Positions 1 through 9,002 of a stretch of 46,080 nt of DNA are shown in pieces. Every line of letters starts with the position of its first letter. The stretch's first letter is position 1. Made by a program: the position numbers and the translations under genes. The stretch is taken from positions 1-46,080 of IMG/VR virus record IMGVR_UViG_3300006735_000062, one strand, 5' to 3'. The notes below the pieces were generated by a model, which was not told the DNA's origin, made no database searches, and saw only the letters and a program-made list of their open reading frames with translations. The stretch is from a virus.

Positions 1-1
1 C

Positions 2-187
2 GATGGGGGAGTATCAGACTCTGGTGAAGGTCGTTGGACTCTTCACGCTGCTGTGGATCTTGGTGTACCCACACCTGTTATCTCTGCCGCACTATTTGAA
101 CGCTTTAATTCTCGCAGACTGGGGGAATTCGGAAACAAAATCCTGAACGGTATGAGGTACATGTTCGGGGGACATAATGTTAGGTGA
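2..187 (+). CDS. gnd: 6-phosphogluconate dehydrogenase, C-terminal part (cut by window start)
   Basis: Only the last 61 codons are present; the reading frame enters at base 2 and stops at 185-187. The residues spell GEGRWT..AAVDLGVPTPVI..ALFERF, then a terminal MRYMFGGH. This is the C-terminal helical domain of decarboxylating 6-phosphogluconate dehydrogenase, which makes ribulose-5-phosphate and NADPH. It sits directly before zwf, so the two oxidative pentose-phosphate dehydrogenases are neighbours, as in many cyanophages. The likely role is to supply NADPH and pentose for phage nucleotide synthesis. The catalytic N-terminal part lies outside the window. Confidence 0.88.
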   Translation, partial: DGGVSDSGEGRWTLHAAVDLGVPTPVISAALFERFNSRRLGEFGNKILNGMRYMFGGHNVR

Positions 188-305
188 AGCACTCAAATGG
201 TTGGCCATACCGTTTGTACTTTCCACGGTATATTTCGGGTTACGAAAAGGTGAAAATGTCTACTATGAAAGCGACAAATACAATGGAAACGGAACAGCTC
301 ACTAG
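177..305 (+). CDS. small predicted membrane protein overlapping gnd and zwf
   Basis: A 42-codon frame begins at ATG 177 after a strong purine-rich site (GGGGG at 167-171) and ends at TAG 303-305. Residues 5-22 (ALKWLAIPFVLSTVYFGL) form one membrane-spanning segment followed by a charged tail. It overlaps the gnd stop by 11 bases and the zwf start by about 50 bases, so translation of the three genes may be coupled. No function is recognised. Support comes from the good ribosome site and coherent amphipathic composition rather than a known domain. Confidence 0.55.
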   Translation: MLGEALKWLAIPFVLSTVYFGLRKGENVYYESDKYNGNGTAH

Positions 306-1626
306 ACGCATAGTTATCTTCGGTGCTACTGGAGATCTATGCAAAAAGAAATTAATTCCAGCACTCTATGAGTTATGGAAGAAAGGTCTTATCCCTGAAG
401 GACTCCTAATTGTGGGTGCATCTCGCAGAGAACTTCCAAGAGAAACTTGGTTAAGTGATCTTGGTGATTACCCAGAGGAGTTTACTGATTGGTTAGACTT
501 CGTTTCATGCGATCTTGATTGTCAAGAGAGTTTGAACAAACTACACGATAAAAGTGTAGATACAACATACTTCTTATCTGTCCCACCAGAGAGGTACGAA
601 AATGCAATTATCAATCTTAAAGAAGCTGGGTTCTTGGATGACCCAGAACACTCCAGAGTGGTTATCGAAAAACCCTTTGGCCACGACTATAAATCTGCTC
701 ATCATCTACAGTCAGTGGTGGAGCGACATCTACGGGAAAAACAAGTTTATCGCATTGACCATTATCTCGGTAAAGATACTGTTAATAACATCCTTGCCAC
801 CCGCTTTAGCAATATTCTACTGGAACCGCTTTGGAACAGGAACTATGTAGAAGAAGTTCAGATTTATGCAACCGAGACTATTGGTTGTGAGGGTAGGTCT
901 CAATACTACGAAACTTCTGGAGCAGTTCGGGATATGCTTCAGAATCATATTCTTCAGGTTCTGTCCCTGATTGCTATGGAAGCACCATGCCGAATGTCAG
1001 CAACTGAAGTCAGACGAGAGAAGACAAAAGTGTTGGCAGCGACTAGAATGTCACCGACCATCGTTCTTGGACAATATGAATCTTATCGTTCTGAAGAGGG
1101 CGTTGATCCTCACAGTACCACTCCTACCTATTTTGCTGGTACTCTATTCATCGATAACTGGCGTTGGGAAGGAGTTCCTTTTAACGTGATGACTGGTAAG
1201 AAGATGCCTTATGGATGCGTTGAAGTTGTGATCAAACTAAAAGCACCACCGCTAAATCTCTATGAAGGGGAAGTCAATGATCGCATATGCATGCGTTTAC
1301 AACCTAATCCACATCTTGATATTCGGATGGATATTAAGTCCCCTGGTCTTAACGACGACTTGGAGCGAGCAACACTATCCCACGAATATCCAGTCGATAG
1401 AGCGATAGACGGATATGAAAAACTATTCTATGATGCTATCCGCAATGATCAATCACACTTTGTTCATGCTGATGAAGTGATGGAGTCTTGGAGAATTGTT
1501 GATGATCTTCTCTGTGAAGGTGATCAATGTCAAATTCGTACAGTGCCCTACATCTATAAAGAAGGTAATTGGGGTCCTTGGCATAAGTTAGATCAACTAG
1601 GAATCGATTGGGATTATCCAGCATGA
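256..1626 (+). CDS. zwf: glucose-6-phosphate 1-dehydrogenase
   Basis: The protein oxidises glucose-6-phosphate to 6-phosphogluconolactone and makes NADPH, the first step of the oxidative pentose-phosphate pathway. The Rossmann motif GATGDL is near residue 23, EKPFG follows the first third, and the active-site signature RIDHYLGKD is near residue 167 (His169 predicted catalytic). At 456 residues it is close to full length. The frame is open upstream to a GTG at 184, but ATG 256 is preferred because AAAAGG lies five bases before it and because homology begins just after. It lies directly downstream of gnd. Cyanophages carry zwf and gnd as host-derived metabolic genes. Confidence 0.93.
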   Translation: MSTMKATNTMETEQLTRRIVIFGATGDLCKKKLIPALYELWKKGLIPEGLLIVGASRRELPRETWLSDLGDYPEEFTDWLDFVSCDLDCQESLNKLHDKSVDTTYFLSVPPERYENAIINLKEAGFLDDPEHSRVVIEKPFGHDYKSAHHLQSVVERHLREKQVYRIDHYLGKDTVNNILATRFSNILLEPLWNRNYVEEVQIYATETIGCEGRSQYYETSGAVRDMLQNHILQVLSLIAMEAPCRMSATEVRREKTKVLAATRMSPTIVLGQYESYRSEEGVDPHSTTPTYFAGTLFIDNWRWEGVPFNVMTGKKMPYGCVEVVIKLKAPPLNLYEGEVNDRICMRLQPNPHLDIRMDIKSPGLNDDLERATLSHEYPVDRAIDGYEKLFYDAIRNDQSHFVHADEVMESWRIVDDLLCEGDQCQIRTVPYIYKEGNWGPWHKLDQLGIDWDYPA

Positions 1627-1772
1627 CACACACAGTTCTAATGTTTGTTAGACACACCATGGAAACCCCATGGTCACTAGGATTTTTATGCCTCATTCTA
1701 ATCGTAGTTCCCATTATAGGGATGGACCTAGTACATAAATACGGTTGGGAACACTGGCAACCGTTTAAATGA
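1623..1772 (+). CDS. small single-pass membrane protein
   Basis: A 49-residue protein starts at ATG 1623, overlapping the zwf stop as ATGA. Residues 19-34 (LGFLCLILIVVPIIGM) form a clear hydrophobic segment flanked by polar ends. The stop at 1770-1772 overlaps the ATG of the next gene at 1769. No domain is recognised. The tight coupling at both ends supports it as a real gene in the zwf operon. Confidence 0.6.
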   Translation: MTHTVLMFVRHTMETPWSLGFLCLILIVVPIIGMDLVHKYGWEHWQPFK

Positions 1773-1927
1773 GTTTACATAAACGCCACGGTCCTTTAAG
1801 TGGTGAAGAAGTACAAGAACAAAGAGAACTAAGAAAACAATTACGCGAACGTATAAAGCAACTTCGCATGCAACAATACATTGATGATGATGAAGAACCA
1901 GATATTTTTATAGGAGCAGGTATATGA
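1769..1927 (+). CDS. small charged hypothetical protein
   Basis: A 52-residue protein begins at ATG 1769, overlapping the preceding stop. It is rich in Glu, Gln and Arg across residues 12-34, which suggests a single amphipathic or coiled helix, and ends in an acidic DDDEEPD patch. Its stop (1925-1927) overlaps the ATG of the next gene (1924). No family is recognised. Its standing rests on perfect four-base overlaps with both neighbours. Confidence 0.55.
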   Translation: MSLHKRHGPLSGEEVQEQRELRKQLRERIKQLRMQQYIDDDEEPDIFIGAGI

Positions 1928-2130
1928 ATCTACTCCTTCGACCATTAGAGAATAACAACGATCCCGTCTGGAGTGTGATCATCTCGATCATGCTGCTCCT
2001 GGCGGGAGTTTTTTATGTTGTCGTCTATATATTAGGCATTGACGAGAGAGAATCCCATGGGAGCGATGACCCCACCAAACAGGAAGAGTTGTTACAACTT
2101 TCGAGTGACGGAGATAAACCGTGTTCTTGA
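1924..2130 (+). CDS. small membrane protein
   Basis: A 68-residue protein with an N-terminal polar segment, a strong transmembrane stretch at about residues 17-37 (VIISIMLLLAGVFYVVVYIL) and an acidic, soluble C-terminus. TAGGAGCAGG lies seven to sixteen bases before the ATG and gives a good ribosome site. The 3' end overlaps the nuclease gene in another frame. No function is known; small membrane proteins in this position recur in T4-like cyanophages, but I cannot name the family. Confidence 0.65.
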   Translation: MNLLLRPLENNNDPVWSVIISIMLLLAGVFYVVVYILGIDERESHGSDDPTKQEELLQLSSDGDKPCS

Positions 2131-2515
2131 CGGCGATACTATTGATGTCACCATTGATCTTGGGTTTGACTTATACAAGAAAGAAAGAGTTAGAATTGCA
2201 GGAGTTGATACGCCAGAGAAAAGAACAAGAGATCTGGAGGAGAAGGCACTGGGACTAGATGCCACCAATTGGATGAAAGAAAAATTGGAAGGGGCAATTG
2301 CTGGTGAAGATGATCTTGTTATTCGCACTGAACTAGTCGGTGGTATGGGTAAATATGGTCGTCTTCTAGGATGGTTATATATTGGGGACGCACCAGTCTC
2401 TCTCAACGAAATGATGATTGAGGAAGGTTATGCTTGGGCATACGACGGTGGAACCAAGCAGAAAAACTTTGAGGAGTTAAGAGAAATCCGCCGCACACAT
2501 GGAACACTAGTATGA
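2057..2515 (+). CDS. staphylococcal-nuclease-like protein
   Basis: The protein is 152 residues from ATG 2057; an upstream in-frame TTG at 2039 is less likely. It has the SNase/thermonuclease (TNase) fold signature: VLDGDTIDV, then RVRIAGVDTPEKR, then KYGRLLGWLYIG and NEMMIEEGYAWAY. The Asp of DGDT and of GVDTPE are the usual calcium ligands and the Arg residues fit the active site. There is no signal peptide, so it should act in the cytoplasm. It is just upstream of the terminase gene. It could degrade or trim host or phage nucleic acid; the true substrate is not shown by the sequence. Confidence 0.8.
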   Translation: MGAMTPPNRKSCYNFRVTEINRVLDGDTIDVTIDLGFDLYKKERVRIAGVDTPEKRTRDLEEKALGLDATNWMKEKLEGAIAGEDDLVIRTELVGGMGKYGRLLGWLYIGDAPVSLNEMMIEEGYAWAYDGGTKQKNFEELREIRRTHGTLV

Positions 2516-2727
2516 GAACAGAATTAATTCGTGCTTTAAAAGCACACGCCACTGGGCATATTGCTAAGCACAAAGCAAACATCGAAATTTATTTAAAAAA
2601 TCCCGTTGGCATCGGAGAACATTCGGATCTTATCGAAGCAATGGAAAAAGAATTAGATGAAATTGCTCGCTACCATGATCAACTTGAAGTCATCAGTAAA
2701 TATCTAAGCGACAAGCAGTATGAATAA
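2512..2727 (+). CDS. conserved small helical protein before terminase
   Basis: A 71-residue soluble protein, mostly predicted helix, with charged heptad-like stretches (for example IEAMEKELDEIARYHDQLEVI). It overlaps the nuclease stop by four bases (ATGA) and the terminase start by eight bases. T4 places the small terminase gp16 just upstream of gp17, but this protein is too short for a normal gp16 and no gp16 features are visible. I treat it as a hypothetical protein, possibly packaging-related from its position only. Confidence 0.65.
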   Translation: MRTELIRALKAHATGHIAKHKANIEIYLKNPVGIGEHSDLIEAMEKELDEIARYHDQLEVISKYLSDKQYE

Positions 2728-4366
2728 CGATCAGTACCTTGGTAATCCCAATCTAAAGAAAGCAAATACAGCAATCGACTTCACACCAGATGAGGTTGCT
2801 GAGGTATTGAAGTGTTCAGAAGATCCTGTATATTTCATCAAAAACTATATCAAGATTGTTTCTCTTGATAAGGGTTTGATTCCTTTTGACATGTATCATT
2901 TCCAAGAGGAGATGGTGGAAAAGTTTCATGCTGAGAGATTTAATATTGCAAAACTACCACGACAGAGTGGTAAATCTACCATTGTTACTTCATACCTGTT
3001 ATGGTATGTACTATTCAATCCGAATGTTAACGTAGCAATCCTAGCAAACAAAGCAGCAACCGCAAGGGAAATGCTGCAACGCTTACAACTATCATATGAA
3101 AACCTCCCCAAGTGGCTCCAGCAAGGAATCCTCCAATGGAACAGGGGCAGTCTGGAACTGGAGAACGGCTCTAAGATCATGGCTGCTTCTACTTCAGCTA
3201 GTGCCGTCAGGGGTATGTCTTTTAATGTCATATTTCTGGACGAATTCGCGTTCATTCCGAATCACATTGCTGACCAGTTCTTTAGTTCTGTTTATCCTAC
3301 TATCTCATCTGGTAAATCTACCAAGGTTATTATCATTTCTACCCCACACGGGATGAACATGTTCTACAAACTCTGGCATGATGCAGAGCGTGGATCAAAT
3401 GAATATGTTCCCACTGAAGTGCATTGGTCAGAAGTACCAGGTAGAGATGAAGTATGGAAAGAACAGACGATCAAGAACACATCAGAACAACAGTTCCGAG
3501 TTGAGTTTGAGTGTGAGTTCTTAGGATCTGTTGATACATTGATCTCTCCTAGTAAGTTGAGAATCATGCCGTATCATGATCCTATGAAGGAACACAAAGG
3601 TCTTGCTGTATTTGAACAAGCAATCCCAGAACACAATTATGTTCTTACTGTGGATGTATCACGAGGTGTAGGAAGTGACTATTCAGCATTTACTGTCATG
3701 GATACAACCACTGTCCCATATAAAATGGTTGCTAGATATAAGAACAATGAAATAAAACCTATAGTCCTACCAAATATTATCACTGATGTAGCAAGAAACT
3801 ATAATCAAGCATACATTTTGTGTGAAGTAAATGACATTGGTGGTCAGGTAGCAGATATTATTCAGTATGATTTAGAGTATGAGAATCTATTGATGTGCTC
3901 CATGCGTGGTCGTGCAGGACAACAATTAGGTCAAGGATTCTCTGGTAAGAAGACTCAACTTGGAATTAAGATGTCAACTGCAGCAAAGCAAGTTGGTTGT
4001 TCTAATCTCAAAGCATTGATTGAGGATGATAAACTCCTTATAAATGATTACGATACTATTGCAGAATTAACAACATTCATTGCAAAGGGGCAAACGTTCC
4101 AAGCAGAAGAAGGATGTAATGATGACTTGGCAATGTGCTTAGTTATTTTTGCTTGGATGGCAATGCAACCTTACTTCAAAGAGATGCATGATAATGATGT
4201 AAGACAGAGAATATATGATGACCAACGTGACGCGATTGAACAGGACATGGCTCCGTTTGGATTCGTCACTGACGGAATGGAAGACGAGTATTTTGCAGAC
4301 GCTCAAGGGGATGTTTGGAGGGTCGCGGAATATGGTGATAAGTCCTATATGTGGGAGTTTAGGTAA
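2720..4366 (+). CDS. gp17: terminase large subunit (gp17), DNA packaging motor and nuclease
   Basis: This is the ATPase and headful nuclease that pumps DNA into the prohead through the portal. The N-terminal ATPase domain has Walker A PRQSGKST at residues 80-87 and Walker B IFLDEF with Asp174-Glu175. The C-terminal RNase H-like nuclease starts with VDVSRGVGSDYS, where Asp312 is the first metal ligand, and a later NDDLAM supplies another. The length of 548 residues is a little below the T4 protein (610). It is followed by a late promoter and the sheath gene. Confidence 0.95.
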   Translation: MNNDQYLGNPNLKKANTAIDFTPDEVAEVLKCSEDPVYFIKNYIKIVSLDKGLIPFDMYHFQEEMVEKFHAERFNIAKLPRQSGKSTIVTSYLLWYVLFNPNVNVAILANKAATAREMLQRLQLSYENLPKWLQQGILQWNRGSLELENGSKIMAASTSASAVRGMSFNVIFLDEFAFIPNHIADQFFSSVYPTISSGKSTKVIIISTPHGMNMFYKLWHDAERGSNEYVPTEVHWSEVPGRDEVWKEQTIKNTSEQQFRVEFECEFLGSVDTLISPSKLRIMPYHDPMKEHKGLAVFEQAIPEHNYVLTVDVSRGVGSDYSAFTVMDTTTVPYKMVARYKNNEIKPIVLPNIITDVARNYNQAYILCEVNDIGGQVADIIQYDLEYENLLMCSMRGRAGQQLGQGFSGKKTQLGIKMSTAAKQVGCSNLKALIEDDKLLINDYDTIAELTTFIAKGQTFQAEEGCNDDLAMCLVIFAWMAMQPYFKEMHDNDVRQRIYDDQRDAIEQDMAPFGFVTDGMEDEYFADAQGDVWRVAEYGDKSYMWEFR

Positions 4367-4377
4367 CGTTTCAAAAA

Positions 4378-4385
4378 TATAAATA
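4378..4385 (+). promoter_or_regulatory. T4-type late promoter for gp18
   Basis: A perfect TATAAATA lies in the gp17-gp18 gap, 46 bases before the gp18 ATG. This is the gp55 recognition motif of T4 late promoters. A good ribosome site (AGGAG at 4417-4421) follows. Confidence 0.75.
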
Positions 4386-4430
4386 ATCCTAGACATCTGA
4401 TGTTGGAATCACTCTAGGAGAATTTTAAAC

Positions 4431-6683
4431 ATGGCAGCCAATCAATTATCGCCAGGTGTAGTCATTCAGGAAAGAGACCTGACGACTATCACCACATTAT
4501 CAACCGCAAATATTGGCGTGCTCGCAGCACCCTTTGAACTCGGTCCCGTAGAAGAAGTAATCGAAATTTCGAGCGAGCGAGATCTCGCGCAGCGTTTTGG
4601 AAAACCCAATGACGCTAACTATGAGTATTGGTATACTGCTGCTCAATTCCTCTCCTACGGTGGTCTCCTAAAAACTATTCGTGTAAATTCTTCTGCACTT
4701 AAGAACGCGGTTAACACTGGCACTGCTCCTCTGGTTAAAAATCTCCAAGATTATGAAACCACATACGAGAGTGCTGTAAATACTTGGACCTGGGCAGCGA
4801 GAACTGCTGGTACTAAGGGTAACTCTATCGGTGTCTTCGTAACTGATTCTGGCGCTGATCAGATTGCTGTCATTCCTGCTCCTGGATCTGGTAACGAACC
4901 TGAGTTCGTTGCTGATGAAGCGGTTTCTGCAACATCTGGTGCTGCTGGTAAAGTATTCAAGTACAGCATTGTCCTGACTGTTGATACAGTTGTCGGTGAC
5001 TTTGTTCCTGGTACTTCTACTACAATCGCAATTGGTGGTTCTAACGAGACAATTAATGTTCTTGCATGGGATCCCGCAAACAAAAAACTTGAAATCGGTC
5101 TTCCTTCGGGTGGTGTTACTGGTATCATCGCTGATGCTCAGGTTGTCACCCAAGGCACTAACACCTGCGCTATCGCTGCTTCTGGCATCGAGCGCCGTCT
5201 GTATGTTGCACTGAATAAGTCTAGCATCGACTTCGCTGCTTCTGACAGTGTAAATGATACTAACAGCAACGCTTCTGTAATTACTTCAGTTCGTGCTGAG
5301 TATGCTGAGCGTGAGTATCTGCCTGGTTCTAAGTGGATCAACGTTGCTTCCCGCCCTGGTACTTCCCTGTATGCATCTAATGCAGGTGGTCACCGCGACG
5401 AAATGCACATCCTCGTAATCGACGTTGATGGCAAGATCACTGGTACAACTGGTGCTGTCCTTGAGCGTTTCATCGGTGTTTCTAAAGCATCCGACGCTAA
5501 GACTTCCGTTGGTGAAGTTAACTTCTATAAGGAAGTAATTAAGCAGAGATCTGAGTATCTGTTCTGGGGTAAGCACGAGGCAGGTTTATTCGCTGCTACT
5601 GCAACTGCTTCTGATGGTAACTGGGGATTGACTGCTAACTCACGTCAGTTCAACCTGCTCCGTTCTACAACTGGTTCTACTTCCTATCCTGAAGGACGTA
5701 CAACTTTAGGTTCTAAGAACAACGCTACTTTCTACTATCGTCTTGAGAGTGGTGCTGACTATGCAGCAAGTGGTGGTAGCTACAGCATTTCTAACGCTGA
5801 TCTTTCTACCGCATACGAACTGATCGAAGATCCTGAGTCACAGACCGTTGATTACATCCTCACTGGTCCTTCTGGTGTTGATGATTCTTCAGCAATCGCT
5901 AAAGTAACTTCCCTGGTCAATATCGCTGAAGAGCGTAGAGACTGCATGGTATTTGTTTCTCCTCGCCGTGGCAATGTCATCGGTGTTAGCAACACTACCA
6001 CAATCACTGACAACATGGTTGGATTCTTTAACCAGTTGCCTAGTTCTTCTTACCTGGCATTTGACTCGGGTTATAAGTACATCTATGATAAGTACAACGA
6101 TGTATATCGTTACGTTCCTTGTAACGGTGACGTTGCTGGTCTTTGCCTGCAAACCACTGAGACTGCAGAACCTTGGTTCTCTCCCGCTGGTTTCCAACGT
6201 GGCATCCTGAGAAATGCAATCAAACTTGCATTCACTCCTACTAAGACACAGCGTGATCGTCTGTATGCTGCTCGCATCAACCCGATTGTTTCTTTCCCTG
6301 GTCAAGGCGTAGTCCTGTTCGGTGATAAGACTGCTCTCGGTTTCGCATCAGCATTCGATAGAATCAACGTCCGTCGTTTGTTCCTGACTATCGAGCGTGT
6401 CATCAGTGGTGCTGCTAAGTCTCAACTGTTTGAACAGAACGATGAGTCACAGCGTTCCTTGTTCCTCAACATTGTTGAACCTTACATGCGTGACGTTCAA
6501 GGTCGTCGTGGTGTAACCGACTTCCTGATCAAGTGTGATAGCGACAACAACCCACCTGAGGCAGTTGATAGAGGCGAATTCTTCGCGGAGATCTTCGTGA
6601 AACCAACACGCACAATTAACTTCATTACTCTGACATTCGTTGCAACCAGAACTGGTGTTGCATTCAGCGAAGTCGCTCAGTAA
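4431..6683 (+). CDS. gp18: contractile tail sheath protein (gp18)
   Basis: The sheath polymerises around the tail tube and contracts to drive infection. The N-terminus (LSPGVVIQERDLTT) is typical of sheath proteins, as is the C-terminal domain with DRINVRRLFLTIERVI and NPPEAVDRGEFFAEIFVKP. At 750 residues it is longer than T4 gp18 (659). The middle part, about residues 140-260, is rich in Gly, Thr, Ser and Val and is probably the surface-exposed variable domain. Codon use here is more GC- and CT-biased than in neighbouring early genes, as expected for a highly expressed structural gene. An intrinsic terminator follows. Confidence 0.95.
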   Translation: MAANQLSPGVVIQERDLTTITTLSTANIGVLAAPFELGPVEEVIEISSERDLAQRFGKPNDANYEYWYTAAQFLSYGGLLKTIRVNSSALKNAVNTGTAPLVKNLQDYETTYESAVNTWTWAARTAGTKGNSIGVFVTDSGADQIAVIPAPGSGNEPEFVADEAVSATSGAAGKVFKYSIVLTVDTVVGDFVPGTSTTIAIGGSNETINVLAWDPANKKLEIGLPSGGVTGIIADAQVVTQGTNTCAIAASGIERRLYVALNKSSIDFAASDSVNDTNSNASVITSVRAEYAEREYLPGSKWINVASRPGTSLYASNAGGHRDEMHILVIDVDGKITGTTGAVLERFIGVSKASDAKTSVGEVNFYKEVIKQRSEYLFWGKHEAGLFAATATASDGNWGLTANSRQFNLLRSTTGSTSYPEGRTTLGSKNNATFYYRLESGADYAASGGSYSISNADLSTAYELIEDPESQTVDYILTGPSGVDDSSAIAKVTSLVNIAEERRDCMVFVSPRRGNVIGVSNTTTITDNMVGFFNQLPSSSYLAFDSGYKYIYDKYNDVYRYVPCNGDVAGLCLQTTETAEPWFSPAGFQRGILRNAIKLAFTPTKTQRDRLYAARINPIVSFPGQGVVLFGDKTALGFASAFDRINVRRLFLTIERVISGAAKSQLFEQNDESQRSLFLNIVEPYMRDVQGRRGVTDFLIKCDSDNNPPEAVDRGEFFAEIFVKPTRTINFITLTFVATRTGVAFSEVAQ

Positions 6684-6708
6684 TAACACATAACATAATA
6701 CATTACGG

Positions 6709-6741
6709 TTTCAGGGGTTCGCAAGAACCTCTGAAATTTTT
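6709..6741 (+). terminator. intrinsic terminator after gp18
   Basis: A 12-base stem (6709-6720 with 6725-6736, one G-T pair) closes a GCAA loop and is followed by five T. It separates the sheath transcript from the gp19 promoter that begins seven bases later. Confidence 0.85.
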
Positions 6742-6747
6742 CATTTG

Positions 6748-6755
6748 AATAAATA
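6748..6755 (+). promoter_or_regulatory. late promoter for gp19
   Basis: AATAAATA lies 28 bases upstream of the gp19 ATG and just after the gp18 terminator. It matches the late consensus in seven of eight positions. Confidence 0.65.
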
Positions 6756-6782
6756 TTTCGGAACGGAGAACTTACAAAAACA

Positions 6783-7367
6783 ATGGCAAAAAGAGGCACC
6801 CTCGACGATTTTAAGGCAAATGTCGCTTCAGACTTTGCGCGTCCTAATCTATTCCAAGTGGATCTCGCATTCCCTTCAGGAATTATCAATAATGCATCCT
6901 TAGTAGAACTCGGTAAGTTTACTGTTCGCGCAGCAAACCTTCCTGCTTCTCAGATCGGTGTTATTGAAGTTCCGTTCAGAGGTCGTGTATTGAAGATTGC
7001 TGGCGACAGAACGTTTGAACCTTGGACCATCACGATCCAAAACGACAGTAAGTTCACCCTTCGTACTGCGTTTGAATTGTGGGCATCTTCAGTTCAGGCA
7101 TATAACGAGAACTTTACATCTGCTGCTGGTCTTGGTGATGCAGACGATGCAACTGGTTACTTTGCAGACATGACTGTTCATCAGTTAGCAAGAGACATTA
7201 AGGATGGCGAGAAGCCTAAGATTCTTAAGTCTTACAGATTCTACAACGTATTCCCCAGTGCAATCGCTGCGATTGATCTGGACTTCGGTAACAACGATGC
7301 TATCGAAGAATTTACAGTTGAACTTCAGACACAATACTGGACTCCAATCAGTTCTGTAGATTCCTGA
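6783..7367 (+). CDS. gp19: tail tube protein (gp19)
   Basis: A 194-residue protein that forms the inner tube through which DNA passes. Its length and position between sheath and portal match T4 gp19 (163). It has an N-terminal DDFKANVASDFARPNLFQVD and the beta-sandwich body PASQIGVIEVPFRGRVLKIAGDR typical of the tail-tube fold. GGAGAA lies about a dozen bases before the ATG. The stop codon overlaps the late promoter of gp20. Confidence 0.93.
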   Translation: MAKRGTLDDFKANVASDFARPNLFQVDLAFPSGIINNASLVELGKFTVRAANLPASQIGVIEVPFRGRVLKIAGDRTFEPWTITIQNDSKFTLRTAFELWASSVQAYNENFTSAAGLGDADDATGYFADMTVHQLARDIKDGEKPKILKSYRFYNVFPSAIAAIDLDFGNNDAIEEFTVELQTQYWTPISSVDS

Positions 7368-7373
7368 TAAATA
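7366..7373 (+). promoter_or_regulatory. late promoter for gp20
   Basis: GATAAATA overlaps the gp19 stop codon (TGATAAATA) and lies 28 bases before the gp20 ATG. The spacing matches the gp19 promoter. Confidence 0.62.
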
Positions 7374-7400
7374 GAACAGGACCAATAAGCATATAACATA

Positions 7401-9002
7401 ATGTCGAATCAGCTCTTCGGTTTTTCACTTGAAAGAGCAAAGAAGGTCCCCAAGGGGCCTTCTTTTGTTCAAAAAGATAGCATGGATGGTTCGCAACCTA
7501 TTGTAGGTGGCGGATACTATGGATACTCTGTCGATTTTGATGGAACTGTCCGTAACGAATACGAACTAATTACTCGATACCGAGAGATGGTTCTGCAACC
7601 CGAGTGTGATAGTGCAGTCGATGATATCGTAAATGAAACTATTTGCGGTAATTTTGATGATGTACCTGTGGAGGTTGAGTTATCCAACCTAAAACAATCG
7701 GACAAAATTAAAAAATTAATCAGGGATGAGTTTAGTAATATCCTCCGCCTGCTTGATTTTGAAAATAGATCTTATGAAATCTTCCGTCGTTGGTATGTAG
7801 ATGGAAGATTATTTTATCATAAAGTAATTGACCCCCAAAATCCTAGGGGTGGTCTTACGGAACTTAGATATATCGATCCCCGTAAGATTCGCAAGGTCAC
7901 TGAGTATCAGGAAAAGCGCCCAGAGCAACTGCGTGGGGTTGATCTCAATACTCAACTTACTCAGAAATCTGCAGAATATTTTCTGTACAACCCAAAGGGT
8001 CTGAAGAATTCTACGAATCAAGGTATCAAGATTGCCTCTGATTCCGTCACCTATTGTCATTCTGGTATTCAGGATCTCAATAAGAACATGACCCTTTCTC
8101 ACCTACATAAAGCAATCAAAGCAGTTAACCAACTGCGAATGATTGAAGATTCTTTGGTAATCTATCGTTTGAGTAGAGCACCAGAACGTAGAATCTTCTA
8201 TATTGATGTAGGTAATCTTCCCAAGAACAAAGCAGAACAATATCTGCGTGAAGTCATGGGACGCTATCGTAACAAGATGGTTTATGATGCTAACACGGGT
8301 GAGATCAAGGATGACAAGAAGTTCATGTCCATGTTGGAGGACTTCTGGTTACCCCGTCGCGAGGGAGGGCGCGGCACTGAAATTTCTACCCTTCCTGGCG
8401 GGCAAAACCTCGGTGAATTGGAAGATGTAAAATACTTCCAGAAGAAGCTATACAAAGCTTTGAACGTGCCCTCATCGAGACTTGAAACTGAGACTACATT
8501 CAATATTGGTCGTGCTGCTGAAATTACTAGGGACGAAGTAAAGTTCCAGAAATTTATTGCACGTCTCCGTAAAAGGTTCTCTGAACTCTTTATGGATCTC
8601 CTTAAAACTCAACTCGTTCTCAAAGGCGTTATGTCTATTGAAGAATGGGAAGACGTTAAGGAGCATATTCAATTCGACTTTATTGCGGACAACTACTTCA
8701 CTGAACTGAAGGAAATTGAAATCCGTAATGAGCGTATGAATCAAGTTAACACTATGGATCCTTACGTCGGCAAGTATTTCTCTATTGATTACATGCGTCG
8801 TCAAGTCCTGAAACAAACGGAACAGGAGATCAAGGAAATTGACAAACAAATCGATTCTGAACGCGAAGCAGGTCTTATTGTTGATCCAAATGCAGAGATG
8901 GATCCCGCTATGGATCCTGGCGCTGCCCCAGAAGCAGATGATATGTCCGCTCAAGAGGCACCCGCTATAGACGCGGGAGATCTCCGAAGAGGAGAATTCT
9001 AA
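7401..9002 (+). CDS. gp20: portal protein (gp20)
   Basis: Twelve copies form the portal vertex that starts head assembly and through which DNA enters and leaves. The 533 residues compare with 524 in T4. Recognisable stretches are MVLQPECDSAVDDIVNE, LRYIDPRKIRKVTEY, RLSRAPERRIFYIDVGNLP, and the region around TLPGGQNLGELEDVKYF. The C-terminus is Asp/Ala/Pro-rich and probably disordered. This gene is the marker commonly used for cyanomyovirus diversity surveys. Confidence 0.95.
   Translation: MSNQLFGFSLERAKKVPKGPSFVQKDSMDGSQPIVGGGYYGYSVDFDGTVRNEYELITRYREMVLQPECDSAVDDIVNETICGNFDDVPVEVELSNLKQSDKIKKLIRDEFSNILRLLDFENRSYEIFRRWYVDGRLFYHKVIDPQNPRGGLTELRYIDPRKIRKVTEYQEKRPEQLRGVDLNTQLTQKSAEYFLYNPKGLKNSTNQGIKIASDSVTYCHSGIQDLNKNMTLSHLHKAIKAVNQLRMIEDSLVIYRLSRAPERRIFYIDVGNLPKNKAEQYLREVMGRYRNKMVYDANTGEIKDDKKFMSMLEDFWLPRREGGRGTEISTLPGGQNLGELEDVKYFQKKLYKALNVPSSRLETETTFNIGRAAEITRDEVKFQKFIARLRKRFSELFMDLLKTQLVLKGVMSIEEWEDVKEHIQFDFIADNYFTELKEIEIRNERMNQVNTMDPYVGKYFSIDYMRRQVLKQTEQEIKEIDKQIDSEREAGLIVDPNAEMDPAMDPGAAPEADDMSAQEAPAIDAGDLRRGEF

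Noticed and set aside
4668-6305. Several minus-strand open frames over gp18 (161, 96 and 138 codons)
   Set aside because: All are shadows of the sheath gene; the products are low-complexity with no domain or start signal.
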